Position numbers and translations under genes: made by a program. The notes below the pieces were generated by a model. That model was given only the letters and a program-made list of their open reading frames with translations. It made no database searches and was not told where the DNA came from. From a virus, in the IMG/VR virus record IMGVR_UViG_3300030106_004677, positions 1 through 55,489 of that record: a stretch of 55,489 bases of DNA; one strand, written 5' to 3'. Positions 1-8,885 of the stretch are shown here, one piece after another (the first letter of the stretch is position 1; every line of letters starts with the position of its first letter).

Positions 1-1452
1 AATTCCAGAAGTTATAGCAAACCCAGCAGCGCGACCTACAGAGGTGTTATAGTTGCCTGTTGAAGCTGCATTAGCACCCCCGGCCAAATAACCAATACCT
101 ACATTCCCGCTTGCTGTAGTGACTTCTTTCCCTGCCACAGTGCCAATATAAGTATTATTTTCGCCTGTAGTTAATTTAAACCCAGCTTCAGTGCCTACAG
201 ACACATTGTATTGACCTGTAGCCGCAGTATTTGCTCCTCCAGAATCAACGCCTACTGCGACATTGTAATTGGGAGTCGTAACTTTGCCCCCGGCGTTATG
301 TCCCAAAAAGACGTGACCGAGCCCTGTAGTAACGTCATGGCCAGCCTCATGGCCTACTGCGGTGTTGTCATCTCCTTCCGTCAGGTTGTATAGAGCGGCT
401 TCCCCAATAGCCACAGTATTTCCGGCAGCAGTTGCCGTATACATAGCGTGGGCACCGACAGCAGTATTACGGTCATCCGTCAAGGCTCCGCGCATACTTT
501 GGTAGCCAATCGCCACATTAAAGGATTGGTCTACATTGCCATCTAAAGAATAAGAGCCTAACGCGGTGTTGTGATTTCCTTCGGTGATCGCACCCCCAGA
601 GTTAAACCCGACAGCTACGTTTCTATTTCCCGTGGTCAAGGCATCTAAAGAGTCAGAACCTATACCAACGGTCTGATACGCCGTAGTCGCGGATAGACCA
701 GACTCATTACCTGCAAATACGTTATTATTTCCGGTGGTTAAAGCGTACCCGGCCTTATAACCTATAGAAGCATTGTAACCACCTGTAGATGCAGCACTAG
801 CTGCCCCAGACAATGCGCCTACTGCGACATTGTAAACGCCTGTGGTAACTGTTCCTCCAGCGTCTTTACCTATAAATGTGCTGGTGTGTCCTTCTGTCAG
901 GTCTCCTGCGGCCTGATACCCGACTATGGTATTAGAGCTTCCGGTAGTAACTGCAACTCCCGCCTGATACCCTACTGCGGTATTAGCGACATACGTTGTG
1001 CTAGAAGTGTAATTGGCTACTTTTAAGGCTTCATAACCAACTGCTACGCTGCCGTGGTCATCAATATTACCCAAAAGAGCATAGTGACCAACTGCTACAT
1101 TTCTTGCGCCGGTAGTATTTGCATATAAACCGCTATCGCCAACAGCAACGTTAGCTCCTCCAGAAATGTTTGCAGTTAAAGCTTCCCTCCCTACAGCTAT
1201 GTTATTGGCTGCGGTAGTATTTGCGTCCAGTGCTAAATAGCCGACTGCTACATTTGAATGGCCCGTGGTAATTGCCCCTCCAGCTTCCGCGCCAATAGCT
1301 ACGTTGTTATCGCCCGTCGTAATTGCATCAAGCGCATTAACACCTAAAGCCGTGTTGTAAGAAGCAGTGTCGGTAGTTCCAGAAGGATCAGAGCCAATAT
1401 AGATTGAGTTGTTTTCTTTAAGCGCTACGCTGATAGCAGACAAGTCAGCCAC
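1..1452. repeat. Terminal imperfect direct repeat, left copy
   Basis: Homologous to 54326-55489. The first 78 bases are identical to those from 54326, and the last 55 bases (to the ACGGT at 1452) are identical to the right end of the window. Between them the copies diverge and differ in length by 288 bp, which is 96 codons of repeat units. Either a circular genome was assembled past its start into a variant allele, or the fibre gene holds a large tandem duplication. Confidence 0.85.
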
Positions 1453-1866
1453 GGTCGTAACCGCAGCTCCAGAACCCGCGCCATCCATATACAAAATCGC
1501 CACCTGAGCATTGGGCACATCAACCGTCGCACCGCTGCCCTGCTTGATGGTGACCGTCCTGCCGCCGGTAGTGGCGTTCTCAATGATCATTACGCGGTTC
1601 AACGTATTCGGCGCAATTGTCAGCTCGCGCGTTGCACTCAGCGTCGCTGAGGAAGTCACCTTGAAGTACATGGCGCGTGCCGGGTCGGTAGCACCATCCG
1701 CTACCGTCGTGGTCGCGTTCGCGTCACTGCTGAAACAGTCCTGAGTGCCGTAGCCCAGCGCCTCACCAATCAGCTCAAGGTTGGTGTTGGTCGTTGTGCC
1801 CCATGTGCCCGAACCTTCGCCGGTGGCGAGTTCAGACAAGCGAAGATCATTAACATAAGTGACCAT
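1..1866 (-). CDS. Tail fibre, N-terminal part (runs off left edge)
   Basis: Open frame from an ATG at 1866 to the window edge (622 residues, no stop). The first ~140 residues (start MVTYVNDLRLSELATGEGSG) form a non-repetitive virion-attachment region of a type common at the N-terminus of marine phage tail fibres. From VADLSAISVALKENN on, the protein is built of degenerate ~15-residue repeats of the form NxAVGxxAGxxxTTG, the left-handed beta-roll seen in trimeric adhesins and fibres. It is homologous to the tail-fibre fragment at the right edge, and if the ends are joined the reading frame stays open. It probably recognises the host surface. The assignment is by repeat pattern and neighbours, not by a known receptor. 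Confidence 0.8.
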   Translation of the reverse strand, partial: MVTYVNDLRLSELATGEGSGTWGTTTNTNLELIGEALGYGTQDCFSSDANATTTVADGATDPARAMYFKVTSSATLSATRELTIAPNTLNRVMIIENATTGGRTVTIKQGSGATVDVPNAQVAILYMDGAGSGAAVTTVADLSAISVALKENNSIYIGSDPSGTTDTASYNTALGVNALDAITTGDNNVAIGAEAGGAITTGHSNVAVGYLALDANTTAANNIAVGREALTANISGGANVAVGDSGLYANTTGARNVAVGHYALLGNIDDHGSVAVGYEALKVANYTSSTTYVANTAVGYQAGVAVTTGSSNTIVGYQAAGDLTEGHTSTFIGKDAGGTVTTGVYNVAVGALSGAASAASTGGYNASIGYKAGYALTTGNNNVFAGNESGLSATTAYQTVGIGSDSLDALTTGNRNVAVGFNSGGAITEGNHNTALGSYSLDGNVDQSFNVAIGYQSMRGALTDDRNTAVGAHAMYTATAAGNTVAIGEAALYNLTEGDDNTAVGHEAGHDVTTGLGHVFLGHNAGGKVTTPNYNVAVGVDSGGANTAATGQYNVSVGTEAGFKLTTGENNTYIGTVAGKEVTTASGNVGIGYLAGGANAASTGNYNTSVGRAAGFAITSGI

Positions 1867-1878
1867 TTTTATATTCCT

Positions 1879-2649
1879 TTAGGCTGCATCTACGTCCTCA
1901 TAGGACGGAGTCTGAGACGTGCTTATGGTTGAAAAACTCGGAGTCTGCGACGTACTGACCGCAGCAAAACTTGGGGTCTGAGACGTGCTGACGGCCGAAT
2001 AACCCGGAGTTTGGCTGTCGTCAACGACACTATAATCAGGCGTCATGTCTGGATCAACGATCCCCCAGACCAAAACGGTGCCGACTCCAGACGTGATGGA
2101 TTGGCCGGTCAGGTTAACAATCGAAGGACCAATCGTGGTGACTGCACCAATTGCGGACGTGACGGCCTGACCCGTGACCGTGACGTTGTTTTCGCATGAC
2201 AGCGTGGGTGTGCCCACCGCGCTGGTGATCGCTTGTCCGGCCGGCGTGACGTTGGCTTCTGCATCAGTGGTAACTGAGCCGAGCGCTGACGTTGCGCCCA
2301 CACCCGTAATCTGAGTGATCGCGCGCGCAACAATCTGAATCGAGCCGACCCCAGACGTGATCGATTGGCCGGTCGGAGCGACGTTCGCTTCAGCGTCAAT
2401 GCTGAGCGAGCCTACGGCGCTAGTTGCGCCTACGCCGGTAACAGAGACATTGGCTTCGGCGTCAACGCTGAGCGCGCCAAGTCCGGCAGTTGCCGCCACG
2501 CCCGTAGGCGAGACATTGGCTTCGGCATCAGTAGTAACCGATCCAAGGGCGCTGGTAATTGCAAGACCGGTAACCGAGACAGAGGTGCTGAGCGGGGTTC
2601 CCCACGCCCCCAACCCCCATGTGCCTCGACCCCAGCCTTCTTGAGCCAT
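1879..2649 (-). CDS. Repetitive structural protein upstream of tail fibre
   Basis: 256 residues. The N-terminus is rich in Gly and Trp (GWGRGTWGLGAWG). Then come about eight repeats of ~21 residues built on VTGxxxTSAxGSxxxDAEANV, and a C-terminal tail of short repeats of the form SQTPSFxxVST. Such low-complexity beta-repeat proteins are frequent next to tail fibres in marine phages and are probably virion components; no enzyme motif is seen. The stop lies 13 bases before the tail-fibre start, so the two are likely co-transcribed. The exact function is unknown. Confidence 0.75.
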   Translation of the reverse strand: MAQEGWGRGTWGLGAWGTPLSTSVSVTGLAITSALGSVTTDAEANVSPTGVAATAGLGALSVDAEANVSVTGVGATSAVGSLSIDAEANVAPTGQSITSGVGSIQIVARAITQITGVGATSALGSVTTDAEANVTPAGQAITSAVGTPTLSCENNVTVTGQAVTSAIGAVTTIGPSIVNLTGQSITSGVGTVLVWGIVDPDMTPDYSVVDDSQTPGYSAVSTSQTPSFAAVSTSQTPSFSTISTSQTPSYEDVDAA

Positions 2650-2652
2650 TTT

Positions 2653-2808
2653 CTAGGCTCCGAGCTGCTTTTCGGCTTCTTTTAGGTCGGCGACAGACCG
2701 GGTCATGATGTCCCTGACAGAATCAGTTAAAAAGTCTGTCGCCAAACTGGCTTCCAGCAGCGCTATGGCGTTTTTAACGTATTGAATTGGCGTCATAACG
2801 CCAATCAT
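2653..2808 (-). CDS. Small hypothetical protein (51 aa)
   Basis: Short frame filling the gap between the serine recombinase and the repetitive structural gene. It reads MIGVMTPIQYVKNAIALLEA and ends in a charged helix (LKEAEKQLGA). The start could be ATG at 2808 or the in-frame ATG at 2796; an in-frame stop lies just upstream of 2808. The protein looks all-helical and soluble. It lies 3 bases beyond the recombinase stop, in the same direction, which supports it as a real gene of that unit. No family was recognised. Confidence 0.55.
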   Translation of the reverse strand: MIGVMTPIQYVKNAIALLEASLATDFLTDSVRDIMTRSVADLKEAEKQLGA

Positions 2809-2811
2809 AGC

Positions 2812-3600
2812 CTATGACGCCTCTGAAAGACCTTGAAATTTACGCCGGAGAATCTTGTCAACTTTTTGGTAACTAAACGGGACCGAAAACAAGCTCTGGA
2901 CCTCCATAGAAATTTTTCTCGACCCTAATCCGCGATCGCGCAGCGCGTAGATCGTCTTCAAAATCTCCATCTCTTCTGGAATTGGCTCCAATCGCGTGCG
3001 CTGCTTGTTGCCAATCTTGACCGGCACCAACTTGTAGCCGTAAGGCGGCGAGCCACCAATAAAGTAGCCGCGAGACGCCCAGTCGATTTTGCCCTCGCCA
3101 AACCGGTCGATCACCGTCGCGTGCTCAATCTCAGACACCGCGCTCAAGACCATCAGCATGATCTTGTTGGCCATTTCGTTCATGTCAAAGCGGCTCTTCA
3201 AGCCTTTGCCGTCGATCGGCTTGGGGTACACAACCGGCACATCGCCAAACTGCTCACAAAAATAGAGCGTAATCCCGGTCGCCTCCAAATCCGGTATCAA
3301 GTTCAGCAGGTCGCCAGCATTCCGCGACAGGCGATCAAGGCGCGTGCAGATAATGACATCGTGTTCCTCGATGCAGTCCGTCATCTCTCTGGACCCGGGA
3401 CGATCCAAAATCGGCATCGTGCCGCTAACCCCGTCATCAATAAAAAACTCATCAACCGGGCGGTTGTACTTCTCTTTCACAAACTCAGTAATCGCCTGCT
3501 GTTGCGTCTCCAAGGAGATGCCGGAGCGCACCTGCTCGCGCGTCGAGACACGGACATAGCCGAATACGCGGTTAATCTGCTTGATGGCCTTGACGCTCAT
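2812..3600 (-). CDS. Serine recombinase (resolvase N-domain plus short recombinase domain)
   Basis: 262 residues. The N-terminal resolvase/invertase domain starts FGYVRVSTREQ, with the nucleophile Ser19, and carries the DRLSRNAGDLL helix. It is followed by the GGSPPYGY signature of the Recombinase domain of large serine recombinases, then a basic C-terminus. It is far shorter than serine integrases (usually 450-600 residues) and lacks their zinc ribbon and coiled coil. The ATG at 3600 overlaps the previous stop (ATGA), which fixes the start; seven upstream in-frame residues are unlikely to be used. It may catalyse site-specific inversion, resolution or integration. No crossover site was identified. 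Confidence 0.85.
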   Translation of the reverse strand: MSVKAIKQINRVFGYVRVSTREQVRSGISLETQQQAITEFVKEKYNRPVDEFFIDDGVSGTMPILDRPGSREMTDCIEEHDVIICTRLDRLSRNAGDLLNLIPDLEATGITLYFCEQFGDVPVVYPKPIDGKGLKSRFDMNEMANKIMLMVLSAVSEIEHATVIDRFGEGKIDWASRGYFIGGSPPYGYKLVPVKIGNKQRTRLEPIPEEMEILKTIYALRDRGLGSRKISMEVQSLFSVPFSYQKVDKILRRKFQGLSEAS

Positions 3601-3773
3601 TCCGGTCTCCCCACAACACAATGGCCGTTGGCCGGCCGGGAAATGCTCAGGCTGTTGCGACGATCCTTCGATCCCAGCAACTTGCGCTGCTCGTAAAAAA
3701 AATCCAAAGCATCCTCAATGCAAGAAAACTTCACCGACTCGCCGACCTTTAACGGCTCCACCGGCGCAGTCAC
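3597..3773 (-). CDS. Hypothetical protein (58 aa)
   Basis: A small frame between two genes of the same operon. A GTG start at 3773 overlaps the upstream stop (GTGA), and its own stop overlaps the recombinase ATG (ATGA). This double coupling argues that it is translated. The sequence contains FSCIEDALDFFYEQRKLLGS, an amphipathic helix, and a basic tail. A longer frame starting at 3827 would overlap the previous gene by 58 bases and is less likely. No family was recognised. It might modulate the recombinase, by position only. Confidence 0.6.
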   Translation of the reverse strand: MTAPVEPLKVGESVKFSCIEDALDFFYEQRKLLGSKDRRNSLSISRPANGHCVVGRPE

Positions 3774-4003
3774 TTGACGCCACCCTTGTAGCCGTAGTCC
3801 GCAAGCTGCTCGTGCAGCTTTTCCCAATTGATGTCCAGCGGCTTTCTCTCCAAGGCCCGATCGGCAAACATGACCTGACCGTCCTTGAGCAGCTCTACCC
3901 CGCGGTACATCTTAGGGGAGCCGTCATACCGGATTTCGATGTCGTGCAGCTTACAAGTCCGCCGCACGCGGTTGTAGAACCGCTTTTTCCTGCTGACCGC
4001 CAT
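3770..4003 (-). CDS. Hypothetical protein (77 aa), first gene of recombinase operon
   Basis: Begins MAVSRKKRFYNRVRRTCKLH, a strongly basic N-terminus, followed by an acidic-neutral part ending LADYGYKGGVK. The basic start could bind nucleic acid, but no helix-turn-helix or zinc motif is evident. It sits directly downstream of a conserved phage promoter (4034-4072) and is coupled by GTGA to the next gene, so it leads a three- or four-gene unit ending in the serine recombinase. Function unknown. Confidence 0.65.
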   Translation of the reverse strand: MAVSRKKRFYNRVRRTCKLHDIEIRYDGSPKMYRGVELLKDGQVMFADRALERKPLDINWEKLHEQLADYGYKGGVK

Positions 4004-4033
4004 AACCCTAATCCCTCAATAAGTAGGGGCCGG

Positions 4034-4072
4034 ATTATGATTCATGCCGTGTCTATCTGCAACTCTTTGCAG
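4034..4072 (-). promoter_or_regulatory. Conserved phage promoter/operator, copy A
   Basis: Minus strand: -35 TTGCAG, 17-bp spacer containing GACACGG, -10 CATAAT (plus-strand 4034-4039). The -35 is the right arm of a 16-bp palindrome, CTGCAA-N4-TTGCAG (4057-4072), so a repressor bound there would block RNA polymerase. The same design recurs near 11.33, 19.78 and 20.78 kb. It drives the operon that ends with the serine recombinase. Confidence 0.7.
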
Positions 4073-6871
4073 TTAAGGGCCTACCGTTTCAAAAATCTTT
4101 TCGGTTTGCGGTTCTTTTTGTTTGCGCCAAGCTGCTTTTGTTTCGGCGGGTCGCGTCGCCGCGTCAAGGTCAAGCGCCCCCTCAACAAGCCATTCGGACA
4201 CCGGTTCAAGGGCCTCCAAGGCAGGAAGCACAACTCTTTGAGCCCCAAACTGGAGCGGGTCAAGGCTGTCTTCTTCTTCTGACGCCAAGAGATAATCAAA
4301 AAGCGACTCTACACCCGTCGTCACCGCTTCGCGGTATCTCTTGCCGGTAGGCGTTTTGATCTCATAGTCAAAACGGTCGGCGCCCATATCGCCTAGCCGA
4401 TTGATTTGTTCTGCCGTCAGCGGAACTGGCGACAAACTTTGCATAATCTCAGGGGCAGATGCCCGGAAAAACGGGGAAACAAAATCACCCAAGAAATCCA
4501 AGGCCACTTCTCCGGCACCGGTCAGGCTGTCTCCCGCACCGGTCAAGCTGTCTGCCAAAAGACCCGGAAAATCTCGCTCGACCCTTTCAATAGTTTTTTG
4601 CATGGCCTCAGCTTCGCCCGGGGAGGCCAAAGCTGCAACGCCACCGGCTAATACTACTGGGGGCACCGCAAACATAGTGTTTGGGCTCTTCATTTCGTCG
4701 CGGACTGTGTTGCCGCGTTTGTTAACGTCGTCTAGCGAGTACAGGACGCTGGTGTGCCCATCAACCGTAATAGTTTCAGGGGGAGGACGATTGCTTCCTT
4801 TCGGGGCAGGGGCCGGAGCTGCGCCAACATTTCTGATCGAGGCCGGGATCATCTCGTCGTAAAACAACTGCATCTTAGCCGGGTCTTTATTCCACCGCCG
4901 GGCATGCACAATGCCGGGCGCAAAAGACACCGCGTCATATCCCTCTCGCGCCGCTTTATTAAACACGTACTTCATGGCGAGGTCGGTGTACGCCTGAGTG
5001 TCTCGGATTAATTGATGTGGCGGAACACGTTCTGCTTCCTGTCTCAAATTTTCTTTTGCGTCGCCATACTTTTTCGTAAAGCTTTCCAGAAGATCAAAAG
5101 CTTTGGGGTCGATGCCCCTATCAAGAAAAGCCTCATCTAAATCTGATCGCGACCCCGGCCATGTATCTCGTAAGACTTCGACACTTTCAACAAGGCCAGC
5201 GGCCTGAGCCGTAAATGTGTCGAAAGGAGTAAACGCCAACTCTCCGCCAAAACCCTGCCGAAACCCCGCACTAATATCTGTAACGCCTAAATCTCTAACT
5301 AAATTAGTTAGCCTGCGACTAATTTGGTCAGCGGGGTCATCACTGCGGATCAAGTTATCAGCGGGGTCCGCATACCGTTCAGACTTATCTAGATCAATCA
5401 GGTCAGACAGACCACGATCGCCCGGCTCGTTAACAAGATTCAATAACGCTTGGTCGCGCTCGTAAATTTTTTCTGCGGCAGCTTCCAGTTTTTTTTCGTC
5501 CTTGAAACCAGATTTCCGCCCCTTCTGACCCCAATCACTTTGAAGTTCTTCGACATACAAAACTTTTTTGTCATCGGCTTCAGTTATGCCGCCTACAATC
5601 CTGTCCTTTGTCCTGACGTGAAACAGTCGATTCCAATCCTCACCGAAATGTATACCTTCGTGAAAAAGCTTTTCGTCGCCTCGGCGCCCCGTGTTTTCGG
5701 CTAAAACTCTAAACTCCTGATAATTTGTTCCGCCATCCAGCGTGTACTCCGGCCAATTGATGGTGCCTTCTCTAGCGCCATATTCATCATCAAAATAGTC
5801 AATATCACCCTGTCCCCGTGCGGCGCCAATAGCTTGAACGCGAAGTTCTTCCAAATCCTCCGGCACCGCAGTTAAGTACGGGTCAGGAGAGACGGCTTCT
5901 TGAGCATATTCCCAACTGCGGGTTCTTCTTATCGGATCGTTGTAAGGAACAGTTGCGCCAGTTTCGTTGTTTGTGACGCTGCCATGATTAAAGCCGCTAA
6001 AACTTATTGTGCCCTCGCCTTCTATCCCCGGCGCCCTTATATATTCGTAAGGAAAAGAAAATCTTTTTCCGTCAGCAGAGAAAGACCCGAAGACAACCTC
6101 GCCTTCCTCGTCCATTAAAGCCAGTCTTTCTGCCGGATCATTGTCATATCGATTGCGAATGTCTTCTTCGATGAGGTCTCGGCCTTCATCACTTTCTTTG
6201 AAGCGCCGGACTATTATCTCCTGCACATATTCATCATCAAAATCGACTCTTAAATCGTCGGCTATTTCTTCCAGAAGATTTTTGGCGTCAGTCTTTCTAG
6301 TCTCGGAAAGGAGTAATCCTTGTAAGTCGCCTACAGAGTCATACCAATCCCACAGGTAATGATCTGAGATGTCTGCGCCGCCGTAATATTCATCAAAAGA
6401 AAAATTTTCCTGCCTAGTAACATCATACTCAGGCTCACGAACGCGCCCATCAGCATCATCAAGCAAGCGGCCCTTTTCTTCCTTGAGGGTAATGACGTTG
6501 CTATCAAGCACCCTGATCACTTCTTCTTTTGTAACGCGATCGCCTTTTTTAGATTTTAAAAAATCCAAAAGCCCCATTTCTTCCAGCTCGGCGGCTTTGA
6601 CGTTCTGGTTGCGGAAGTAACTGAGCAAGTTATCTGCTCTTTGCGTTTCTTGTGGGATGTTAAGCGCGACTTCTTCAAGCTTGTTGTACAAGCCCAAATC
6701 GTCAGTTAACTGAAATATGACTCCTTTTCGCTCTGATGGCGTCAGGCGTTTCTTTTTGCCCCTTTTCGCATATGGATTTTTTAAGTCTTCTAGCCTACTT
6801 GGAACGTTGGAGGCACTATCTTTCTGTTTGAGCGCCTTATAAATCTCTAGGATTCCACCTTTCTTCGCCAT
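4073..6871 (-). CDS. Large polyvalent-type phage protein (932 aa)
   Basis: Long, mostly charged protein. Around residue 430 it has LYVEELQSDWGQKGRKSGF, and around residue 645 AREGYDAVSFAPG. Both resemble large polyvalent-protein-associated (LPD) segments of phage proteins thought to be packaged and injected with DNA. A hydrophobic stretch (FAVPPVVLAGGVAALASP) lies near residue 740, followed by GAGDSLTGAGE-type repeats. It is the second of two such genes (with 6889-8463) after a nuclease gene. A role as an ejected virion or counter-defence protein is inferred; no catalytic centre was recognised. Confidence 0.6.
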   Translation of the reverse strand: MAKKGGILEIYKALKQKDSASNVPSRLEDLKNPYAKRGKKKRLTPSERKGVIFQLTDDLGLYNKLEEVALNIPQETQRADNLLSYFRNQNVKAAELEEMGLLDFLKSKKGDRVTKEEVIRVLDSNVITLKEEKGRLLDDADGRVREPEYDVTRQENFSFDEYYGGADISDHYLWDWYDSVGDLQGLLLSETRKTDAKNLLEEIADDLRVDFDDEYVQEIIVRRFKESDEGRDLIEEDIRNRYDNDPAERLALMDEEGEVVFGSFSADGKRFSFPYEYIRAPGIEGEGTISFSGFNHGSVTNNETGATVPYNDPIRRTRSWEYAQEAVSPDPYLTAVPEDLEELRVQAIGAARGQGDIDYFDDEYGAREGTINWPEYTLDGGTNYQEFRVLAENTGRRGDEKLFHEGIHFGEDWNRLFHVRTKDRIVGGITEADDKKVLYVEELQSDWGQKGRKSGFKDEKKLEAAAEKIYERDQALLNLVNEPGDRGLSDLIDLDKSERYADPADNLIRSDDPADQISRRLTNLVRDLGVTDISAGFRQGFGGELAFTPFDTFTAQAAGLVESVEVLRDTWPGSRSDLDEAFLDRGIDPKAFDLLESFTKKYGDAKENLRQEAERVPPHQLIRDTQAYTDLAMKYVFNKAAREGYDAVSFAPGIVHARRWNKDPAKMQLFYDEMIPASIRNVGAAPAPAPKGSNRPPPETITVDGHTSVLYSLDDVNKRGNTVRDEMKSPNTMFAVPPVVLAGGVAALASPGEAEAMQKTIERVERDFPGLLADSLTGAGDSLTGAGEVALDFLGDFVSPFFRASAPEIMQSLSPVPLTAEQINRLGDMGADRFDYEIKTPTGKRYREAVTTGVESLFDYLLASEEEDSLDPLQFGAQRVVLPALEALEPVSEWLVEGALDLDAATRPAETKAAWRKQKEPQTEKIFETVGP

Positions 6872-6888
6872 CGTTTCAAATCCTCAAG

Positions 6889-8463
6889 TTAGGTTTCAAC
6901 GCCGGAATAAGGCATCTCTGAAATGTCTTGAGCAACTTCCATAAGCGCTCCTTCGCTTGCTTCTTTTGGCGTAACAACTCCGCTAGATGTCAGCGTAAAC
7001 ATCAGCGCGCCAAGCCCCAATCCCGCGACAGAACTAATTGCTACTCCTCGGTCCTCTAACCGACGAAGCACTTTTTCCGTAATCGTTCCCGAATAAGGTT
7101 TCATTTGCAGAGATCGCATCAGACGCCTTTTTTCTGTGTCGGTCGCAGTTTTAAGCGAGGGGTCTGAAAGGACTTTTTTAGCACTGCCAATTTCCGCGTC
7201 CGGCATCAGCTCAAAGACGGTCACGTCATCTACGCCCTCTAAAACTCCGACACCGCCTCCGCGAATTGCATAGGGGTACGAAGGATGGGTAGACGAAACC
7301 AAATCCTCATCCGCAAAAATACGGCCAACATTCTTAATGCCCAGATCTATTCCAGCTCGTTGACTTTCGTCCGACATAACTAAACGAGCGGCGCCTATAG
7401 ACAATCCTTTCTTGTCGCGAAAACGAACGTCCATCATGTTCGCCAGCTCTTTCCTTTGGGCGTCAGGCAAACTTCTCCAAACGTCAACGCTTCTAGGGTC
7501 ATCTACTCCGGGCCATTCTGGAACCTTAAGGCCGGCGTTAACTCGCTTGCCTTTTCGCATTTCGCCCACAGTCTTAAAGTTGCGAATAGCCGAGTCGAGA
7601 CGTTTCTTTGTCGTCTTGCTCATGTTGGCTGATGCGTAACCAAGCATTAGCTCGCCGACAGTTGTCGAAAAATCACCGCCTGTCGGAGCCATTCTCCAAG
7701 GAATAAATAATGGGTCTCGGCCAGATTTGTCTTTCAAGCTTCTAGCTAAATCAAGAATCTGCTGAGAAGGCACTTTTGCAGAGGCCCAGACATGGTCTGG
7801 GTTTTCAAACATATAGTCTTGCCCGCCCCGCAAGTCCACCGGGCGGTACAGATTCACTTCGTTTATCGACAAAACTGAAGAGCCTGCGGCCGCCCTGTCA
7901 GACATAGAGAAGACCGCTTCTTCGCCCTCCAAATCAGAAAGCCTAAGCTCCGGCCTTGGCTGATTTGCGCCATCAAAAAGCACGGGGTCATGAGTTGTTA
8001 TTTCAGCAGTCGTTCCCCTGAGGACATCTTGTTCTTTTACTCGTGTGTCAAAGCGGGGATCAAAATCATCCACCGGATCAAGAGACCTGATCCCTTTAAC
8101 GGGGCCGCGCGCCGCCCTAACCACCCCACCTAACAAGGGAATTACGCCGGCAGCTTGCAAGGCTGTGGAAAGCTTTTCGCCTTGCTCGATGTTCTCTAGC
8201 AGGCTGGGGTTCCGCTTTGCGCTTAAAATATTTTCCAACACAGACTCTTCTGCATCGGGCGGGGCCGGGTAAAGGCCTAATGCGTCGAAGGCTCCTAACG
8301 GGTCCACAAAGGCGCCGAGAAAGTTTACAAGTTGTGCAGGAGTTGTGCTGCCGGAGGGGGGAGGAGCATACGCATCCATCCCTATCTCCATAAGCTCTTT
8401 CTTTAGCACGTCGCTCTCGACAGGACCGCCGGTGTTAAAAATATCAATTTCGTCTAGGTTCAT
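6889..8463 (-). CDS. Putative virion/ejected protein (524 aa)
   Basis: Starts MNLDEIDIFNTGG at an ATG that overlaps the stop of the upstream nuclease gene (ATGA), so 8463 is preferred over the in-frame ATG at 8505. The N-terminal third is Pro/Gly-rich with a hydrophobic segment (TALQAAGVIPLLGGVVRAA). The middle is a compact alpha/beta region. A second hydrophobic segment (ISSVAGLGLGALMFTLTSSG) lies near the C-terminus. The membrane-active ends and co-localisation with the 932-residue polyvalent-type protein suggest an injected or virion-internal protein. No recognised catalytic motif. Confidence 0.55.
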   Translation of the reverse strand: MNLDEIDIFNTGGPVESDVLKKELMEIGMDAYAPPPSGSTTPAQLVNFLGAFVDPLGAFDALGLYPAPPDAEESVLENILSAKRNPSLLENIEQGEKLSTALQAAGVIPLLGGVVRAARGPVKGIRSLDPVDDFDPRFDTRVKEQDVLRGTTAEITTHDPVLFDGANQPRPELRLSDLEGEEAVFSMSDRAAAGSSVLSINEVNLYRPVDLRGGQDYMFENPDHVWASAKVPSQQILDLARSLKDKSGRDPLFIPWRMAPTGGDFSTTVGELMLGYASANMSKTTKKRLDSAIRNFKTVGEMRKGKRVNAGLKVPEWPGVDDPRSVDVWRSLPDAQRKELANMMDVRFRDKKGLSIGAARLVMSDESQRAGIDLGIKNVGRIFADEDLVSSTHPSYPYAIRGGGVGVLEGVDDVTVFELMPDAEIGSAKKVLSDPSLKTATDTEKRRLMRSLQMKPYSGTITEKVLRRLEDRGVAISSVAGLGLGALMFTLTSSGVVTPKEASEGALMEVAQDISEMPYSGVET

Positions 8464-8864
8464 GCGGCCACCGAAAAGTCGTGGCAGGCAAGAAGCTCCA
8501 GCCACTGATCAAGGTCCAACACCGCCGTCTTTGTAACGTCTCTTGGCAGCGCCGGGTTTAGGGCATGCAACGGAAGCGTGACCCGGATGCCCTTGTTGTT
8601 AAATTTCCAGATCAGGATGGGGGTGCGGCCGTTAGCTGACTGGCAGACCTGATCCCACCACGCGGGGGCAAACCACCAGCCTGATTTATAGGCCTTGCAC
8701 TCGATTGCAAACCCCGGAATCTCAATGTCGCACAGGTTGTTCGACTGGTATTGATCAAGGTTGCGCTTACACTCGATCGCAAGGTTCCGTGCTTCAAAAG
8801 AAGCATTCAGACGCTTTACAATGGCGCGTTCAAACGCCGCGCCTTTGTTTCTGGAATCAGCCAT
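8460..8864 (-). CDS. PD-(D/E)XK nuclease, Holliday-junction-resolvase-like
   Basis: 134 residues. It shows the arrangement KGAAFERAIVKRLN (Glu12), CDIEI (Asp46) and FAIECKAYK (Glu55-x-Lys57), the E-D-ExK core of small PD-(D/E)XK nucleases such as archaeal-type Holliday junction resolvases and related phage endonucleases. The size fits that group. It probably cleaves branched or recombination-intermediate DNA before packaging. It is coupled by ATGA to the following gene. The exact substrate cannot be told from sequence. Confidence 0.7.
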   Translation of the reverse strand: MADSRNKGAAFERAIVKRLNASFEARNLAIECKRNLDQYQSNNLCDIEIPGFAIECKAYKSGWWFAPAWWDQVCQSANGRTPILIWKFNNKGIRVTLPLHALNPALPRDVTKTAVLDLDQWLELLACHDFSVAA

Positions 8865-8885
8865 AGGCTGATTCTACGAATCAAT

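Noticed and set aside
2812-3600. Full-length large serine integrase
   Set aside because: Only 262 residues, without zinc ribbon or coiled coil, so called a short serine recombinase.
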